Shown here one piece after another: positions 10,381 through 22,055 of a stretch of 64,000 bases of DNA. The stretch covers positions 174,745,863 to 174,809,862 of the forward strand of contig CM077116.1 in NCBI GenBank assembly GCA_039619475.1. The letters are read 5' to 3'. How positions within the stretch are numbered: position 1 is the stretch's first letter; the number at the start of each line of letters is the position of its first letter. The stretch comes from Icerya purchasi (Eukaryota; Arthropoda; Insecta; Hemiptera; Monophlebidae). Position numbers and translations under genes: made by a program. The notes below the pieces were generated by a model, which did not search any database, was not told where the DNA came from, and saw only the letters and a program-made list of their open reading frames with translations.

Positions 10381-11560
10381 AAATATTCTCCCATTTACTT
10401 CCATTAAACTTAATAAATCAACTAACGATCATATCGAACAACAAGTTTTAAAGATTTTTGCCAGTTTATCTTTTTTTTCTGTTGCTTTCGGTTGATTTAT
10501 TCTTCTAGAAATTCTGTAAGCAACAAATAAAATACGGTTACGATTCTAACACAAATTCACGGCTAATCATCACTTCACATTCCGGTTGAGATGGTGTGAA
10601 AAAAACCGAAATCAATTTATAGTTTTTCATTTGTTCTAGTTGACTGACTATTCAGCGACGACGCTGCTTCAGTTCTTCACTTTTTTACAGGCAGACTTTA
10701 TGAGATTTGAAGAAACCCTTTCTACGCTTCAACATCATAACGAACAAGCTTTCGATGTAATGTCTATAATCTATTTCCAGCCTCGTTTCCTCTTCATCAC
10801 TTATTTTGAAATTCCCGACAGAGCTTTATTGCACGCCACATAAACTTTGTCCACTTTAATGTATTTGAAACAGGGAGTGATAATTATTTTACATGTTCCA
10901 TATGGGAGTATAATCCATTCTTTTTCTTTGTCGTTTTTTTATATTTCGCCTTTATCTTGGTGTCCTCATGGTGGCTCAAAGATATCGAAACTTATTCCAA
11001 TCACTTGGACTATTCACAGTACTTTAGGTATTTCCGGTATCACGCAGTATATTGAAGTCGTCCATCCTATTATTGTCCGTCTTCTTAATTAATCATCCTA
11101 TGCAGCTGGCAAGTTCGCAGATTTCTTCGCGCTGCTTCATGTCCAGTCTAAACGCATTTAGCCGAGTTAACCGCTTGATTAACATTGTCTTTCATTTCGA
11201 CAAACACCGATCTATTCGAGAATCAATCTGTTATCAAAAGCGTCTTACGTAAGTAACCTTCCCAAATTACTTATGACGTGGCAACAATACGAACTTTTTA
11301 AGGCCACTTGGGGGATTTTTCGAATTCCGAAACTGTCATTAAATCAGTTCCCCCCCCCCCCCCCCTCCATAATTCTGTTGAATATGACGGTGTAAGACTT
11401 TAACATTGCAACTAAACTTTTTTACCCATGTCATCAATAGATCGTCGAATAGTAGCACCATTTTTGTTCTTCGGTTGTTCTATTATTTCAAGCCAGCATT
11501 TCAAAGTGATCCTTACTTGATCGTATTTTGACCTTGTTTTTTTTTACTTTAACCTTTCAA
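10381..11560. other. No gene recognised
   Basis: Mixed intronic sequence with a C18 homopolymer near 11349-11366. The block TTGTCCACTTTAATG at 10850-10864 and its surroundings resemble 45820-45860 (TTGTCCACTTTAATAGG ... AAACAG), hinting at a dispersed repeat. The short open frames show no domain. Confidence 0.35.
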
Positions 11561-11635
11561 GAAGTTACGTATTTAGCAGTAGTAGATTTCACCGTTACTT
11601 GAATCCATCCGAAATTTAATCTTTCAATCAGCCGA

Positions 11636-11899
11636 ATGGGAGTCGTGCCAATAACAGACAAATTGTGCGAGAGCAGGTTGCGACGGGCCCGAGAAACTAG
11701 ATGCGAATCGGTGCTGGCTTTGGCCGACAGAGTTCTGGTCAGTGGTAAGCGGCCAGTAGGTAGGCCGAAAAGAATATGGTTGGATACTGTCGCGGAGGAT
11801 GTCAACAGAGTCGGAGTGAATCCATCCCTAGTACATGACTGTTCGGGCTGGAAGCGCGCCATAAGCCAAGCAGACCCCACTCCAGCGGGAAAATGCTGA
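11636..11899 (+). pseudogene. LINE ORF2 C-terminal fragment
   Basis: The open frame contains ESRLRRARETRCESVLALA, then GKRPVGRPKRIWLDTVAED and GWKRAISQADPTPAGKC. The 'GkRp.GRPk.RWlDtv..D' and 'W+..i..ADP..aGqC' blocks are the familiar extreme C-terminus of a group of insect non-LTR retrotransposon proteins. Only this end is present. The segment is GC-richer than its surroundings, consistent with a comparatively recent copy. Confidence 0.65.
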
Positions 11900-12393
11900 A
11901 GGAAAAGAAGAATCAGCCGCCATACACTGAAACTGGTCCTACTACAAACTGCACTTGCTTAAACCAACTGTGTTTGGCCTCAATCATTAATCATCATTGA
12001 AAACTTTCCCTCTATATTTCTGAAAATATCCTCGACAGATATGCGCAATCCGGAATTTTTCTCAGTTTTTTATAGTTTTTTTTTCAAAACATTTCACGCA
12101 CAATGTACTTATTACAAGTTTTCGAAATATACAGGGGCTATTTGAAGATCGAGCAACATTTTTCATAGTTGTATCTTCCCGTACAAAGAGCTGTAATTAG
12201 TTTCGTGCAGCAGCACGAATTCGAAGTATTTCTGCATTTAAGAGATGATGAAATGTAGCAGCGACTCTCCACGCAGATATCTTATGTTCCTATGTACCGT
12301 GACCAGATTAAAAGTGTACACTTTTTATCAGCTTTTGCTTAGAAAGAATTTTTACATCGTGGATTAGCAACAAATTCGCGTCAAACTACAAAC

Positions 12394-12625
12394 ATGGACT
12401 TATTACTGGCGCAGTTTTCACGTGGCCTGTTTATAAAATTCAAATCGGCTCCTTACTGTGCTTCGCATATATTGTCATTCCTTTCTTTGTTCGTCATTCC
12501 TCTGCTTAGCGTTGTTTTATATTATCTATCTCTGACCGAATTGCTATTTAATGGTCGATTCTTTCCGCCCTATATTGTTTCTGGGCACAGGATATGTGTT
12601 ATCGCGCCTGAAAAAAAAACAACAA
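12394..12625 (+). mobile_element. LINE family A, 3'-end copy
   Basis: The frame CASHILSFLSLFVIPLLS ... NGRFFPPYIVSG parallels CASYILFFPSRHPLFLPLIS ... NWRFFPRFYCF at 24753-24941, and both run into the same 3' tail and A-rich end (CGCCTGAAAAAAAAAC here). Severely 5'-truncated. Confidence 0.6.
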
Positions 12626-12912
12626 AAAAACGCCCCCCCTCCCCCCCAAATGGCGACGTTTGTGGTTCCTATCAGAAATAATTATCGATATATCATCCAT
12701 ACGAGAAACTTGCGTTCCAATAAAGTCCTGAAATACACCATTGGTCAGCACGCTACCGATAACTTTGCAAGTGGCTAATAATCTCTAAGCGGAAAGAACA
12801 AAGTAATCAAAACGATCACCACACTCTTGTATGATTGCTGATTAATATTCAATTTTCTGGGAATCTGAAATAGTCCTTTCCCGGAATGCGGTTGCCGCTA
12901 GTTTCTAATGTT

Positions 12913-13110
12913 CTATAGACAATCCTGCGTTGTAGTTAAACGTCTTAGAATTCCACTAGTACTGAACCTCTTTTTCCGGCCGCTACACGCCCAGCAGTCC
13001 CGATCGAATTCATAGCAAAAAATTCGTTTAGGTAAACGATAATCTTTCATTTGTGTAACGTGACCGAACCATCGGAAATGCATTTTTGTTATAAGATTGT
13101 GTTTATTATC
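12913..13110 (-). pseudogene. LINE C-terminal fragment (minus strand)
   Basis: The minus-strand frame reads KMHFRWFGHVTQMKDYRLPKR, then GRKKRFSTSGILRR. This is the 'LRWfGHV.RM.d.RLPk.i ... GR.kkRf.D' segment found near the end of CR1/Jockey-like RT proteins. No other part of that element is visible nearby. Confidence 0.55.
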
Positions 13111-13269
13111 ACTATTGTCCAATTACGGTTATCTCATTTATGAGCGATAAGACAGTTATTTTTTAGTTCTCTCTCCCTTTTTTTTTCCATACGGTCATAC
13201 CAAAACCGTAGCAAGATACCACAATAAAAACTTTCCACCACTACAGTCCACCAATCATGAAGTCAACTC

Positions 13270-14450
13270 CAAGTTAACCAATAACGTTACGACAAATCTC
13301 AACCACGCAACGCTTTCCACTAATGATTTTCTTAAACAGCGTAAACCCATGAATGACAACAGCAATATCGCACCAGCTGGGAGCAGCACTACTGCAAATT
13401 ATCCCGAATGGTATTCTGAAGTGGAGGCTGACAATGCCTTACAAATAGTAAAACGAAAGTTGCTGCGGAAACGTAAGCATAAATCTCCTCCGCAGCCTGG
13501 TCTTAAAAGTGCAAAAGCGAATTCCACTGCGCCTCCAACAAATTATAATGGAGCCATCGGCAACTACATTTTCCGTGCTCAGCTGTGATTCTGAGATAAA
13601 TATGACGATAGAAAACAGCCTTGCGGTACAGCTGCCGAAGGCGCCGATTCTCCTTCAGTTAAAAAACCTTCCGGTATGCCTCATAAAGAAAGTACCCAGC
13701 CTTATATCACGAAATCTGACAAACTGCCACCAATATTCATTGATGACGTAAATAACATCAATGGGTTAATAGTCTAGATGAAGTCATTTCTGATTCTCAC
13801 ACAACCAAGACCACCGCAAGAAGCACCATCCGTGTTTTGCCCGGTACCATAGACGCTTACAGAACGATTACTACTGCCTATTTAGATAAATGTAATCTCT
13901 CTTACTATTCTTACCAGCTCAAAACTGAGCGAGCATGTAGAGTGTTAATTAAAGGAATCCAAGGGCATGTTTTTCGAAACTTACACTTCGATAAGAGGAA
14001 ACTAAATGTGTTTTTTATTGAACTAGAGCCAAACAATAGCAACAAAAGTATTTTTGAACTATCCAGATTGTGTAGACAAGTTGTTAAAATTGAGCCCCCA
14101 AGCGGTTCAACGATTTTGCTCGATGCTATTTGTATCAGGAATTTGTACACACTAAGAGATATTGCAGATGGAAATTCTGCTGTGTAAAATATGGAGAAGG
14201 GCATCTATCGACAGAGTGCGGGGAAAAAATTAATCAACCCGTCAAATGCGCCTTACGCCAAGAATCTCACACCGTCAACTACAAAGGCTGTATGGTTTAT
14301 AAAAAAATAATATTCAACCGAGTCCCGAGCACACGTCCGGCTACATCATCTAAAACACCTATATTTCAGTCGAAATCCCCAAACAGGGGCATCACTTACG
14401 CGCGTGTAGTGAAAGTAGGTCAAGATGAACGCCTGCATCAACCACGGTAA
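13270..14450 (+). pseudogene. Jockey-type LINE, decayed ORF1 (gag-like)
   Basis: Fragments in several frames give a Jockey-style gag order. There is an N-terminal Ser/Asn/Pro-rich region with KRKHKSPPQPG, a PPIFIDDVNNIN block, and then the central domain IDAYRTITTAYLDKCNLSYYS and ERACRVLIKGIQGHVFRNLHF with KLNVFFIELEPNNSNKSIF ending KIEPPSG. Cys-rich knuckles follow (KRYCRWKFCCVKYGEGHLSTEC and VKCALRQESHTVNYKGC). The protein would bind element RNA. Frameshifts near 13590, 13770 and 14130 destroy it. Confidence 0.75.
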
Positions 14451-14589
14451 CATAACAAACACAAGCCATGGCATTTTCCGCAGAGTGAACCTCTTAATAT
14501 TATGCAGCCCCCGTTCTTAATAAATCTGACGAGATTCTATCTCGATTCGAAACGATGATGGCTTCCCAAACAAAGATGATGGAGGCAAT

Positions 14590-16690
14590 ATGGGTGATTG
14601 CAAATCAAATATGTCGCAAATAGGGCTGAGTCTTAGCATTTGGAATGTTAACGATGTAACTCAACATAAAAATGAACTCGAATTGTTCATTAAAAATCAT
14701 ACCATAGATTTCATGTTCCTCTGTGAAACACATTTCACTTGTCGAACGCATTTCAAGGTACATGGTTATAATCACCCCGTTGATAATCGCATGCATGGTG
14801 GTGCAGTACTACTCAGCATCTTACCCCGTCGCACCAGCCTGTAAATGTACAGATTCAGGAGCTGGTTAGATATAAACGATATCTATGTCGGAGATTTATG
14901 CGAACTCGAAACAAAGCCGACAAACGCGCATGGAGAAAAACTGTGACTGTCCGTAAAAAGAAGCTGACTGGTGCATGTTCAGAATATATCGACAACCTTC
15001 TACTGAACGCCGACCCGAATAAAACCACTGGCTACAACTTGCAGAGAGCAACCAAGTGTCTAAAGCAGTAGCCGCCGAGACAAACACCAATCCAAGACTT
15101 CAGGAGAACATGGTACCGCGCACCAACCAACAAAAAGCAGACGCTTTTGCTGAGGAACTGGAAACGAGATTCAGACACTTCAATTTAGCTGATGCTGAAG
15201 ACATTTAATCCAGTAAGGAGTTTCTTTTCAACTCTAATCAGAGTTACCGAACAAATTAGCCAACTAAAAATTAAGAAGACCCCGGGGTAGTTAAAGCTCT
15301 CCCGGTCAAATGAGTGTTACTCATTGTAATGATGCTGCCATGCTACGAATATTTCACTTTCCAACTTAGTGGAAGTGTGCCGCAATCATTATGATTTCTA
15401 AACTGCTTGCCTCCTGCAGACCAATAAGCTTACTTCCTACTCTTTCTAAAATATTCGAAAGAATAATGTTATCCAGGATGATGGAAGTTTTAGGAACGAG
15501 GCCATCAATTCAGCTTCCGAAGACATGGCACCATCGAATCACTGGGTTGTCCAACATATATCCTATTAGCTTTTGAAAACAAGCAATAGTGTGCAGCTAT
15601 ATTTCTAGACGTCCAACAGACATTCGATAGGGTGTGGACAGTCGGATTTCTGCACAAATTCAAGATGAATACTTCGCCAGCACTTACTCACCTATTCTCG
15701 TCATTCCTGCACAATCGAACATTTTATGTACAGGTACGTGATACTGGGTCATCCGCTCGGGCTATCAGAGCTGAAGTTTCACAGGGCAGCGTACTTGGCC
15801 CAATACTTTACAGCTTGTACACTTCTGATATACCATTGCTAACTCTTAATGCAACGTATGCGAACGATACGACCTTCCTTGTTAACTCAACCTGCCCAGC
15901 TGTAGGCAAAGCACAAGACTGCATTTCGTAACTAACTGTAAGGAATTGTTGATTATGTTTTGCCCAAAATTCTTGATTCCATTGTTGAACTTTTTCTCTT
16001 TCTACACGGAACTTTTCTTCCACAATAGATTCATTATCGGCTTTAAAAAACTTAATTAAACGTAAAATCGATTCGTCTTATGGGCCAAAAGGTGGAATAT
16101 ATCAGAGTAAACCGGGAAAACCCGTTTTCCGCCCATTTACACTGAGAAGAGTTAGGTGCACAGATATCAGTTACGACGGTACAGTCATTCCCCAAGTGGG
16201 TCAAGTTCGTTACCTCGGCATATACTTGGACAAACGACTACTTAATTGGCAACAACATATTACAATTACACCTGACGCAATTGTCGCTAAAAAATGAAGA
16301 AACTGAATTGACTACTTTGACCAAAAAGTAAACTCCGACTTGAAAACAAACTGCTTCGAAGAACGACTTAGAATTAATGCGCATTATATGTAACTCTTTA
16401 GGGTTCTCAACATCATCATCTTCGATCATAAGAATAATTTATAGTATGTAATACTGATTAATATTATTTTAAACAATATACTGTAATTAAATAAAAAATA
16501 AAAAAATTCATCTAATGTCGCTTTACTACTTGCTAGCGTTAAAAGCACCGACCAGAAGCGCACTTCCCTCTTGTTTAATTTACCGATTAATTTTTGTAAT
16601 TAACATTTGTATTTTTCTAGTTTTTATCGAGGTGTATTTATTTTATTTCAACCTTCGCTGACAAGCCTAAAAATATAAAGAAAGAAAGGC
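14590..16690 (+). pseudogene. Jockey-type LINE, decayed ORF2 (endonuclease and reverse transcriptase)
   Basis: Follows the decayed ORF1. The N-terminus LSLSIWNVNDVTQHKNELEL and MFLCETHFT with MHGGAVLL is the APE-type endonuclease. A deletion of most of the endonuclease follows, then RT pieces: CRPISLLPTLSKIFERIMLSR, FLDVQQTFDRVW, and a VSQGSVLGPILYSLYTSD palm motif. The active-site motif is altered to YANDT (first catalytic Asp lost). VRYLGIYLDKRL near 16212 is the thumb. Multiple stops and shifts make it inactive. With ORF1 it forms a nearly complete but ancient copy of about 3.4 kb. Confidence 0.8.
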
Positions 16691-16699
16691 GATGATAAG

Positions 16700-17190
16700 G
16701 ATTGTTCCTGTGATGTTTCCTTATCTATCGCATCTATGACGCTGGTTAATTAACTATCATGGAATACTAATATTGTTCGTCGTCATTGACTCGCATTTCA
16801 GTTTTGTTCGATAACATGACCCACATTTTTGGCTTCTTTTTTTTTTCATGCGAAATTACGTTAAATTTCATCTAACGCCGCTTTACTGTTTGTTAGCGTT
16901 TCGCATCTCTCGTTAATTAACCGTCACCGTGTATTATTATTATTGCTCGTGTTCTTTTCCTTTTTTTTCAGTTTCGTTCGACAACATAAACCTGGCTTTT
17001 TACAAAATTTTTTCTTGTAAAATTCGGTTTCCTGTTCTTCTGCATTATTCTATTTCCTCATTAGTTATGTTTATCCTATATCATTTCTCTTTACCTATTT
17101 CATTATTATTACTTACTCCCTTTCAATTGTTCTATCGGAATTTTAATAAAAAAAAAAATAGAAAATTGGTGTGTGCTCTAGACCACACGA
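16700..17190 (+). repeat. Duplicated AT-rich repeat
   Basis: CATCTAATGTCGCTTTACTACTTGCTAGCGTT at 16510-16541 recurs as a close variant at 16869-16900. The later stretch with GTTAATTAAC, ATTATTGCTCGT and TTTCAGTTTCGTTCGACAAC at 16915-16985 parallels 16745-16820. No coding content was recognised; a hydrophobic frame at 16929-17222 is low-complexity. Confidence 0.55.
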
Positions 17191-17191
17191 C

Positions 17192-18149
17192 AGAAGTGAA
17201 AACTTCATTAAGGCGAGGTTAATAATACGAAATACAACTATTTCTTTTTTGTTCTATATTCATTAAGGCGAATAATATTTACAATATATGTATAATTATA
17301 ATTGTGTATAAATTACTCTGGTAAATTTTGCTCTGACTGATCGTCATTTGTATCGTACTCTAAAAATGAAACAATTGATTTCTGATAACTAAAATATAAA
17401 ATGAATACTTTTGATTGAAATTTTTCTAAATATCTAAAAACAATGAAGTAAGCTCTAATTGTTATTAGGATATTTTTGTAATTTTTTAATGTAAATATGC
17501 ATTATCGTTTATGAAATAAATTCATAATGAACAAATCGAACAAATAATTTCTATTATTTATTATTGATCTTTATTTGAAAATATAATTGAAATAAATTGT
17601 ATGATAAATATATATATGTTTCTAACAAAAATAAATTCATATTTAAGAACTTTAAAAGTACATGTGTTCTATTTTCAAAGTTGTCAGACAAAGGCAGTTG
17701 TCAATTTTTGATACTGAATAATGAATTAAAATTTTAAAAAAATACTTTCACTATTAGTAAGACACAGAAAGTGCCTGACTTGTGGTCTTAATAATATTCT
17801 ATGACGATAGATAACGTCTTATACGCACATAACGAATTCTGTCACATTTACATATTTACACACGCGTATAATTTTGAATAAATAACGTATTATATAAAAC
17901 GTATTGGTAAGGCACATAGCGTAGTGTTTATGTCGATGCTGAATGTGACTGCTGCGTACCGCTCTCTCCTATAACGCTCGCCAAGCGAATATAGCAGTAA
18001 CGCGTTGACTGTAATTCTCTCACTCCCTCAGTCGACGAGAGCCGATTTTACCCGAACCGAACGAGCGTTACATTGCCGAGCGTTTCAGCTCAGTCTTATT
18101 CAATACCCACAAAATCAAGTGCTCAGCGCGCCTAAAGAAGTTTTCACTT

Positions 18150-18150
<1 letters not shown>
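17192..18150. mobile_element. Candidate DNA transposon with hairpin-forming terminal inverted repeats
   Basis: The left end AGAAGTGAAAACTTCATTA (17192-17210, continuing AGGCGAG) is the reverse complement of the right end GCGCCTAAAGAAGTTTTCACTTC (18128-18150) apart from small differences. Each end is itself palindromic (GAAGT-GAAA-ACTTC), so it could fold. The roughly 0.95-kb interior has no ORF. The right end recurs at 36171-36192 with similar sequence before it, showing a repeated element. Target duplication is unclear because the right flank is poly-A. Superfamily not identified. Confidence 0.55.
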
Positions 18151-18181
<31 letters not shown>

Positions 18182-18239
18182 CCACTGCTACCAGTTAAAT
18201 CCGGCATTTCTAATGCGGTTTTCATTTCGTGTTGCAAAC

Positions 18240-18520
18240 ACTATTTATAAAGGAACAAATGAAGTTTTGTCTTCATAAATTTCATCTCTAGCCCAAAGTC
18301 TCCGTTTTATGTCTCCGAAAACATATACTGCATATTTAACCTTATCATATGCGACGATGTCGCATTCATCAGCAAAGCTCCACTGGATATGATTAAACTT
18401 TGAATTTCTAATCTTTCAAATTTTCGGAATCCTACGTCGCGTCTATATCGAAGTCCTATTGTTCCAGTTTGAAATATCTTTGTCCGGGATAGACACATAA
18501 AAGCGGACATGAAATTATTG
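18240..18520 (-). pseudogene. Possible LINE reverse transcriptase palm fragment
   Basis: One minus-strand frame reads FADECDIVAYDKVKYAVYVFG followed by EIYEDKTSF, which aligns with the RT 'YADDiDIvg ... inE.KTky' segment with the second catalytic Asp changed to Glu. The match is short and the flanks are out of frame, so the call is tentative. Confidence 0.4.
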
Positions 18521-18786
18521 AGGAATAGGTGCGTTAAAACACACTGTGCCTTCTCTCACACCGGCATGGACGTCAACCGGCTTCGAATAACTGCATTAAA
18601 ACTCTTACGATGTATTATTTCGGCACTACGTACAACTTAGAACAATCGAATTTAAATAAACAACAATCGCTGTTAACTGAATAGTCAAGTCCGCCGACGA
18701 GGATGCCCTAAAGCTGGCACAGTACTGGTCCGAGAAGATTTAATAAAAGTTAATTTTATCCAGAGGTGAATTTAATTTAACTGAAG

Positions 18787-19254
18787 TTATAATTGGCTCG
18801 AACCCGAATAATAGTAAGAGGAGAGTGAGCATAACAGTCGCCTCCAATGATGAAGGGACCAGATAAATGAGATAAGAGGAAGATTACAGAGGCTGGAGTT
18901 AGGAGGGTTATAAACGCAAGCAATATGTAAAGGATTCGGAAGAAGATTCAAAAGGGAAATGTGAACCATGTTAGGAAGATTAGGATAGAGAGGAGGAAGA
19001 CATGGGACGTCGTGCGATAGGTAGGATAGATCGTATCTAATAAGAATGGCGATGCCACCGTAACGATCCACACAATCGAACCGAACTAAAGAATAGCCTT
19101 TGAAATATAGAGACGAGGAGGATTTGAGCCAAGTTTCGGATAACAACGCCACATGGATGTTATAGAGGTTTAATAAACCCTCTGAACTTAATTTATTAGC
19201 TTGTAAGCTACGACATTTTCACTGCAGGATGTTCAAAGCATAAGGACGCGACAT
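18787..19254 (-). pseudogene. LINE family A-like ORF2 N-terminus: apurinic-type endonuclease
   Basis: From an ATG at 19252-19254 the minus strand reads MSRPYALNILQ-stop-KCRSL, then NKLSSEGLLNLYNIHVALLS and SETWLKSSSSLYFKGYSLVRF, followed by DRYGGIAILIR. These are the APE endonuclease landmarks (N-terminal 'NilqWN.rSl', 'LlsETWl', 'GY..vR.Dr..ryGGiaILi'). The Trp of the first motif is a TGA stop. The frame stays open for 121 residues, then is lost. The RT part is missing. Low codon decay suggests moderate age. Confidence 0.75.
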
Positions 19255-19259
19255 GCTAT

Positions 19260-21036
19260 CTAGGATACGAGAAGATTAGAATAGGATAGAGAATGAGGGT
19301 AGGAACAAGGATGAAATAAGAGAAGTAGCTATAAAAGAAGAAAGAAAAGTTGGTAAATAAGAAGCGAGCACATAGGCGCACTTCCAACTTGAGGAGGAGA
19401 AAGGAAGAACAAGGAAACTGAAGACGAAAGAAGTCCTTCCCGCCACAATATGCGGGCCAATTTGCCGAACCTTTTCTATTCAGATCAATTTGATATAGTT
19501 CTTATTGACAATTTATCGCGTATCTAATAAGTTACACGAAATGGATCATTCGCACGATAAACGAAAATCTGTTTTTGTGCAAATAACTAAATTGTCTGAT
19601 TGAAGTAAAAAAAGGCACCACAATTTGAAAAACTTACGTTCACATAATGCGTACACGTTTTTATCAGGGACAAGTTAGCCGTATCGCATGTTGAATATTC
19701 GACTGCATGCTGGTTTTAATGGTGCCCCGACAAGCACGCACTTTAAAATCTTCGCTGTGTTTTCAACAGCCCCAAAGCAGTGCCGATGCAACTAGTTGCG
19801 CAATACAAATTGCAGCCAACTATTTGCTGGTCGAGCCATCCGACAAACATACAACCGCGGCGAAATATTTCATTTCAGCTGTATTTAACGGCGAGCTTTC
19901 GAAAATATTTTCATTGAAAAAGTACACGTTATTTATATGCGCGGTAATTTTTTTATGTGTTTTTTTTTTTTTTTGTCATTGCAATCGGCCATCTTATCAC
20001 ATCTACTTTTTTACATTATTTCTTCTTCCAATATGTGGTAATGTGGTTTCTGATTACTCATAAAATATTTTTCAATTGTCGATTATTTATGTATACCCTC
20101 AGGGATCGGGTCCTAGATGAATATCGATGCAAGATAAACCTCGCTGCCATCTAAATGACTGTTCATTGTGTAGCGTGAGTTGAAGTTTTTTCAACTGTAG
20201 GTCTGCTAGCTCTGTGGTATGACCGAAACATCTCAGTTCGATCAGCACCGATTTCGTGCAGTTTACATTACCTCTATGTTGTGTTTATTCTGACCCCTTG
20301 TTTTTTGGTTGTTTTTTTTTTTTCGGTGCTTTTTTTTTAAATTCACTGTACAAAACGGGCAGAGAAGCAAGCGATCAATCCATTTTCAATTACACTTCAA
20401 CAGGCTCGACGCCTCAACGTCGCAGTCGCTCACAAAATCATACCGCTTCGCCGAAAAGCTACTAATCGGATAACTTCCGATGTTCGATAGATATAGGTTC
20501 CTGAGTCGAATAGTAATTACCAGCGATTACCGCGCGATATTCTTTTATTTTTGTACGCAGACCTTTGTTATAGGAAAGTTTTCTTTGAAACTAGGAATAT
20601 CATTTTGCCTTGCAATTCAACATATACTAATATCGCTTGAACGTTTATCCGAGGTACTGGAAACATGCTACCTAATCAATAATAATCACTTTGCCAACTT
20701 TTAACGGGGAGCTTTTTTGATATAATTCGTGATTGAGTATTTTAATTTAGATTACGTTTATCTCTAATGTGAAATTTTTATAGTTTTCGTTGAGCACGTT
20801 TAAAATAGAGATTCGCATGCTCTGCGCTAAAACGGTATACAACCGTCCCCACACATATTACAACTAGCACCTTGCCGCTATAGATTTATTCTTTTGTTTG
20901 TCAGTAAATTTTTCGTTCGTTTGGAATGTGGGTTTTATCATTGCAGTTTTGAAGTAATTTGTCTGCAACGAAACAGGGGGCAGTTGTTATAGCACGGTAA
21001 TTAGAACATTCTTCACAAACGTCTTTCTTTTTATAC

Positions 21037-21077
<41 letters not shown>

Positions 21078-21096
21078 GATACGGATTCAAAAAATT
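19260..21096. other. No gene recognised
   Basis: 19260-19480 probably continues the 5' part of the LINE at 18787-19254. The rest is AT-rich with a T-run near 19965 and 20315 and a (TA)n run at 21034-21071. Small open frames show no domain. Confidence 0.35.
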
Positions 21097-21100
21097 TCGA

Positions 21101-21272
21101 CTAGACCTTTTCTTAATCCGGAGAATTATGCGGAGTTGTTCTGATTATTTTAGCCCTTCAAGTCTTACGATTTCTGCTGAAATGCCACATCTACAGTCGG
21201 CGACTTGTTCTTTTTTCAGCGAATCGATTACTTCTCCAACTTGAAACCTTTTTTCAACGATTCTTGGAATAA
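21101..21272 (+). repeat. 172-bp direct repeat, copy 1
   Basis: Contains ATGCCACATCTACAGTCGG, GACTTGTTCTTTTTTC, AATCGATTACTTCTCCAACT and TTCTTGGAATAA. The same words occur in the same order at 21879-22055. Confidence 0.8.
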
Positions 21273-21878
21273 CCCAGTTAGCGATACCATTTTTAAACTG
21301 AATAATCTTAAAAGTTTACGATGGCATCGAGACAAAATTTTTCTCGGTTTATTAAGCGTTTACCGCTTCTTTATCGTTCACCGGAGTCGGGGTTGCGGCA
21401 TAACAGAAATGATCATTCGACCGGACATGCGGATCAACTGAACAAACGCTTGAAGCAACTTTTTAATCTTTCCCTCATGCTCTAGTGAAAAGCGGATAAA
21501 ACATTCTCAGAAGTGGAAAAAATCATTTAAGTAGATAAAACATCAAAGCGAGTTGTCAAATTATGGACCACATGTCTCACCTTAAATGATATTCTTAGAC
21601 TATCCGAAGTGGGAAAAAAACAAAAAAACAGCAATTAGAAATACATTTTGATTAACGAGGTAATAAGGTATTCGGTCTAGCAGTATTTTTCGAAAATTCG
21701 AGATCGAATGAAATATTTTTTCTGCAATTTTTTTAACGTACAATTCACAACCGTACGTGATGATATAAATTTAATATCGCAAAATCCTGTTAATTGCGCG
21801 AGTCGCAATTTTTAGGATAGCGTTTATATTAATTCTGATTAAAAATATTTGACTGTAATCCTGAGTAATTAGTGAGAA

Positions 21879-22055
21879 CTAGACCATTTGTTAATTCGGG
21901 AAATTATGCGGATTTGTTCTGGTTATTTTAGCCCCCGTCAAGTCTTAGAATTTCAACTGAAATGCCACATCTACAGTCGGTGACTTGTTCTTTTTTTCCA
22001 GTAAATCGATTACTCTTCCAACTTGAAGTATATTTCATCGATTCTAAGAAATAAA
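21879..22055 (+). repeat. 172-bp direct repeat, copy 2
   Basis: Matches 21101-21272 from CTAGACC through ATGCCACATCTACAGTCGG to GATTCTAAGAAATAA. The copies lie about 780 bp apart and are diverged. Confidence 0.8.

Noticed and set aside
16929..17222. 97-codon hydrophobic frame as a membrane protein
   Set aside because: It arises from T-rich repeat sequence duplicated at 16745-16820 and runs into the inverted-repeat element.
19707..20063. 118-codon frame as a host exon
   Set aside because: The second half is translated poly-T sequence and no motif or splice context supports it.
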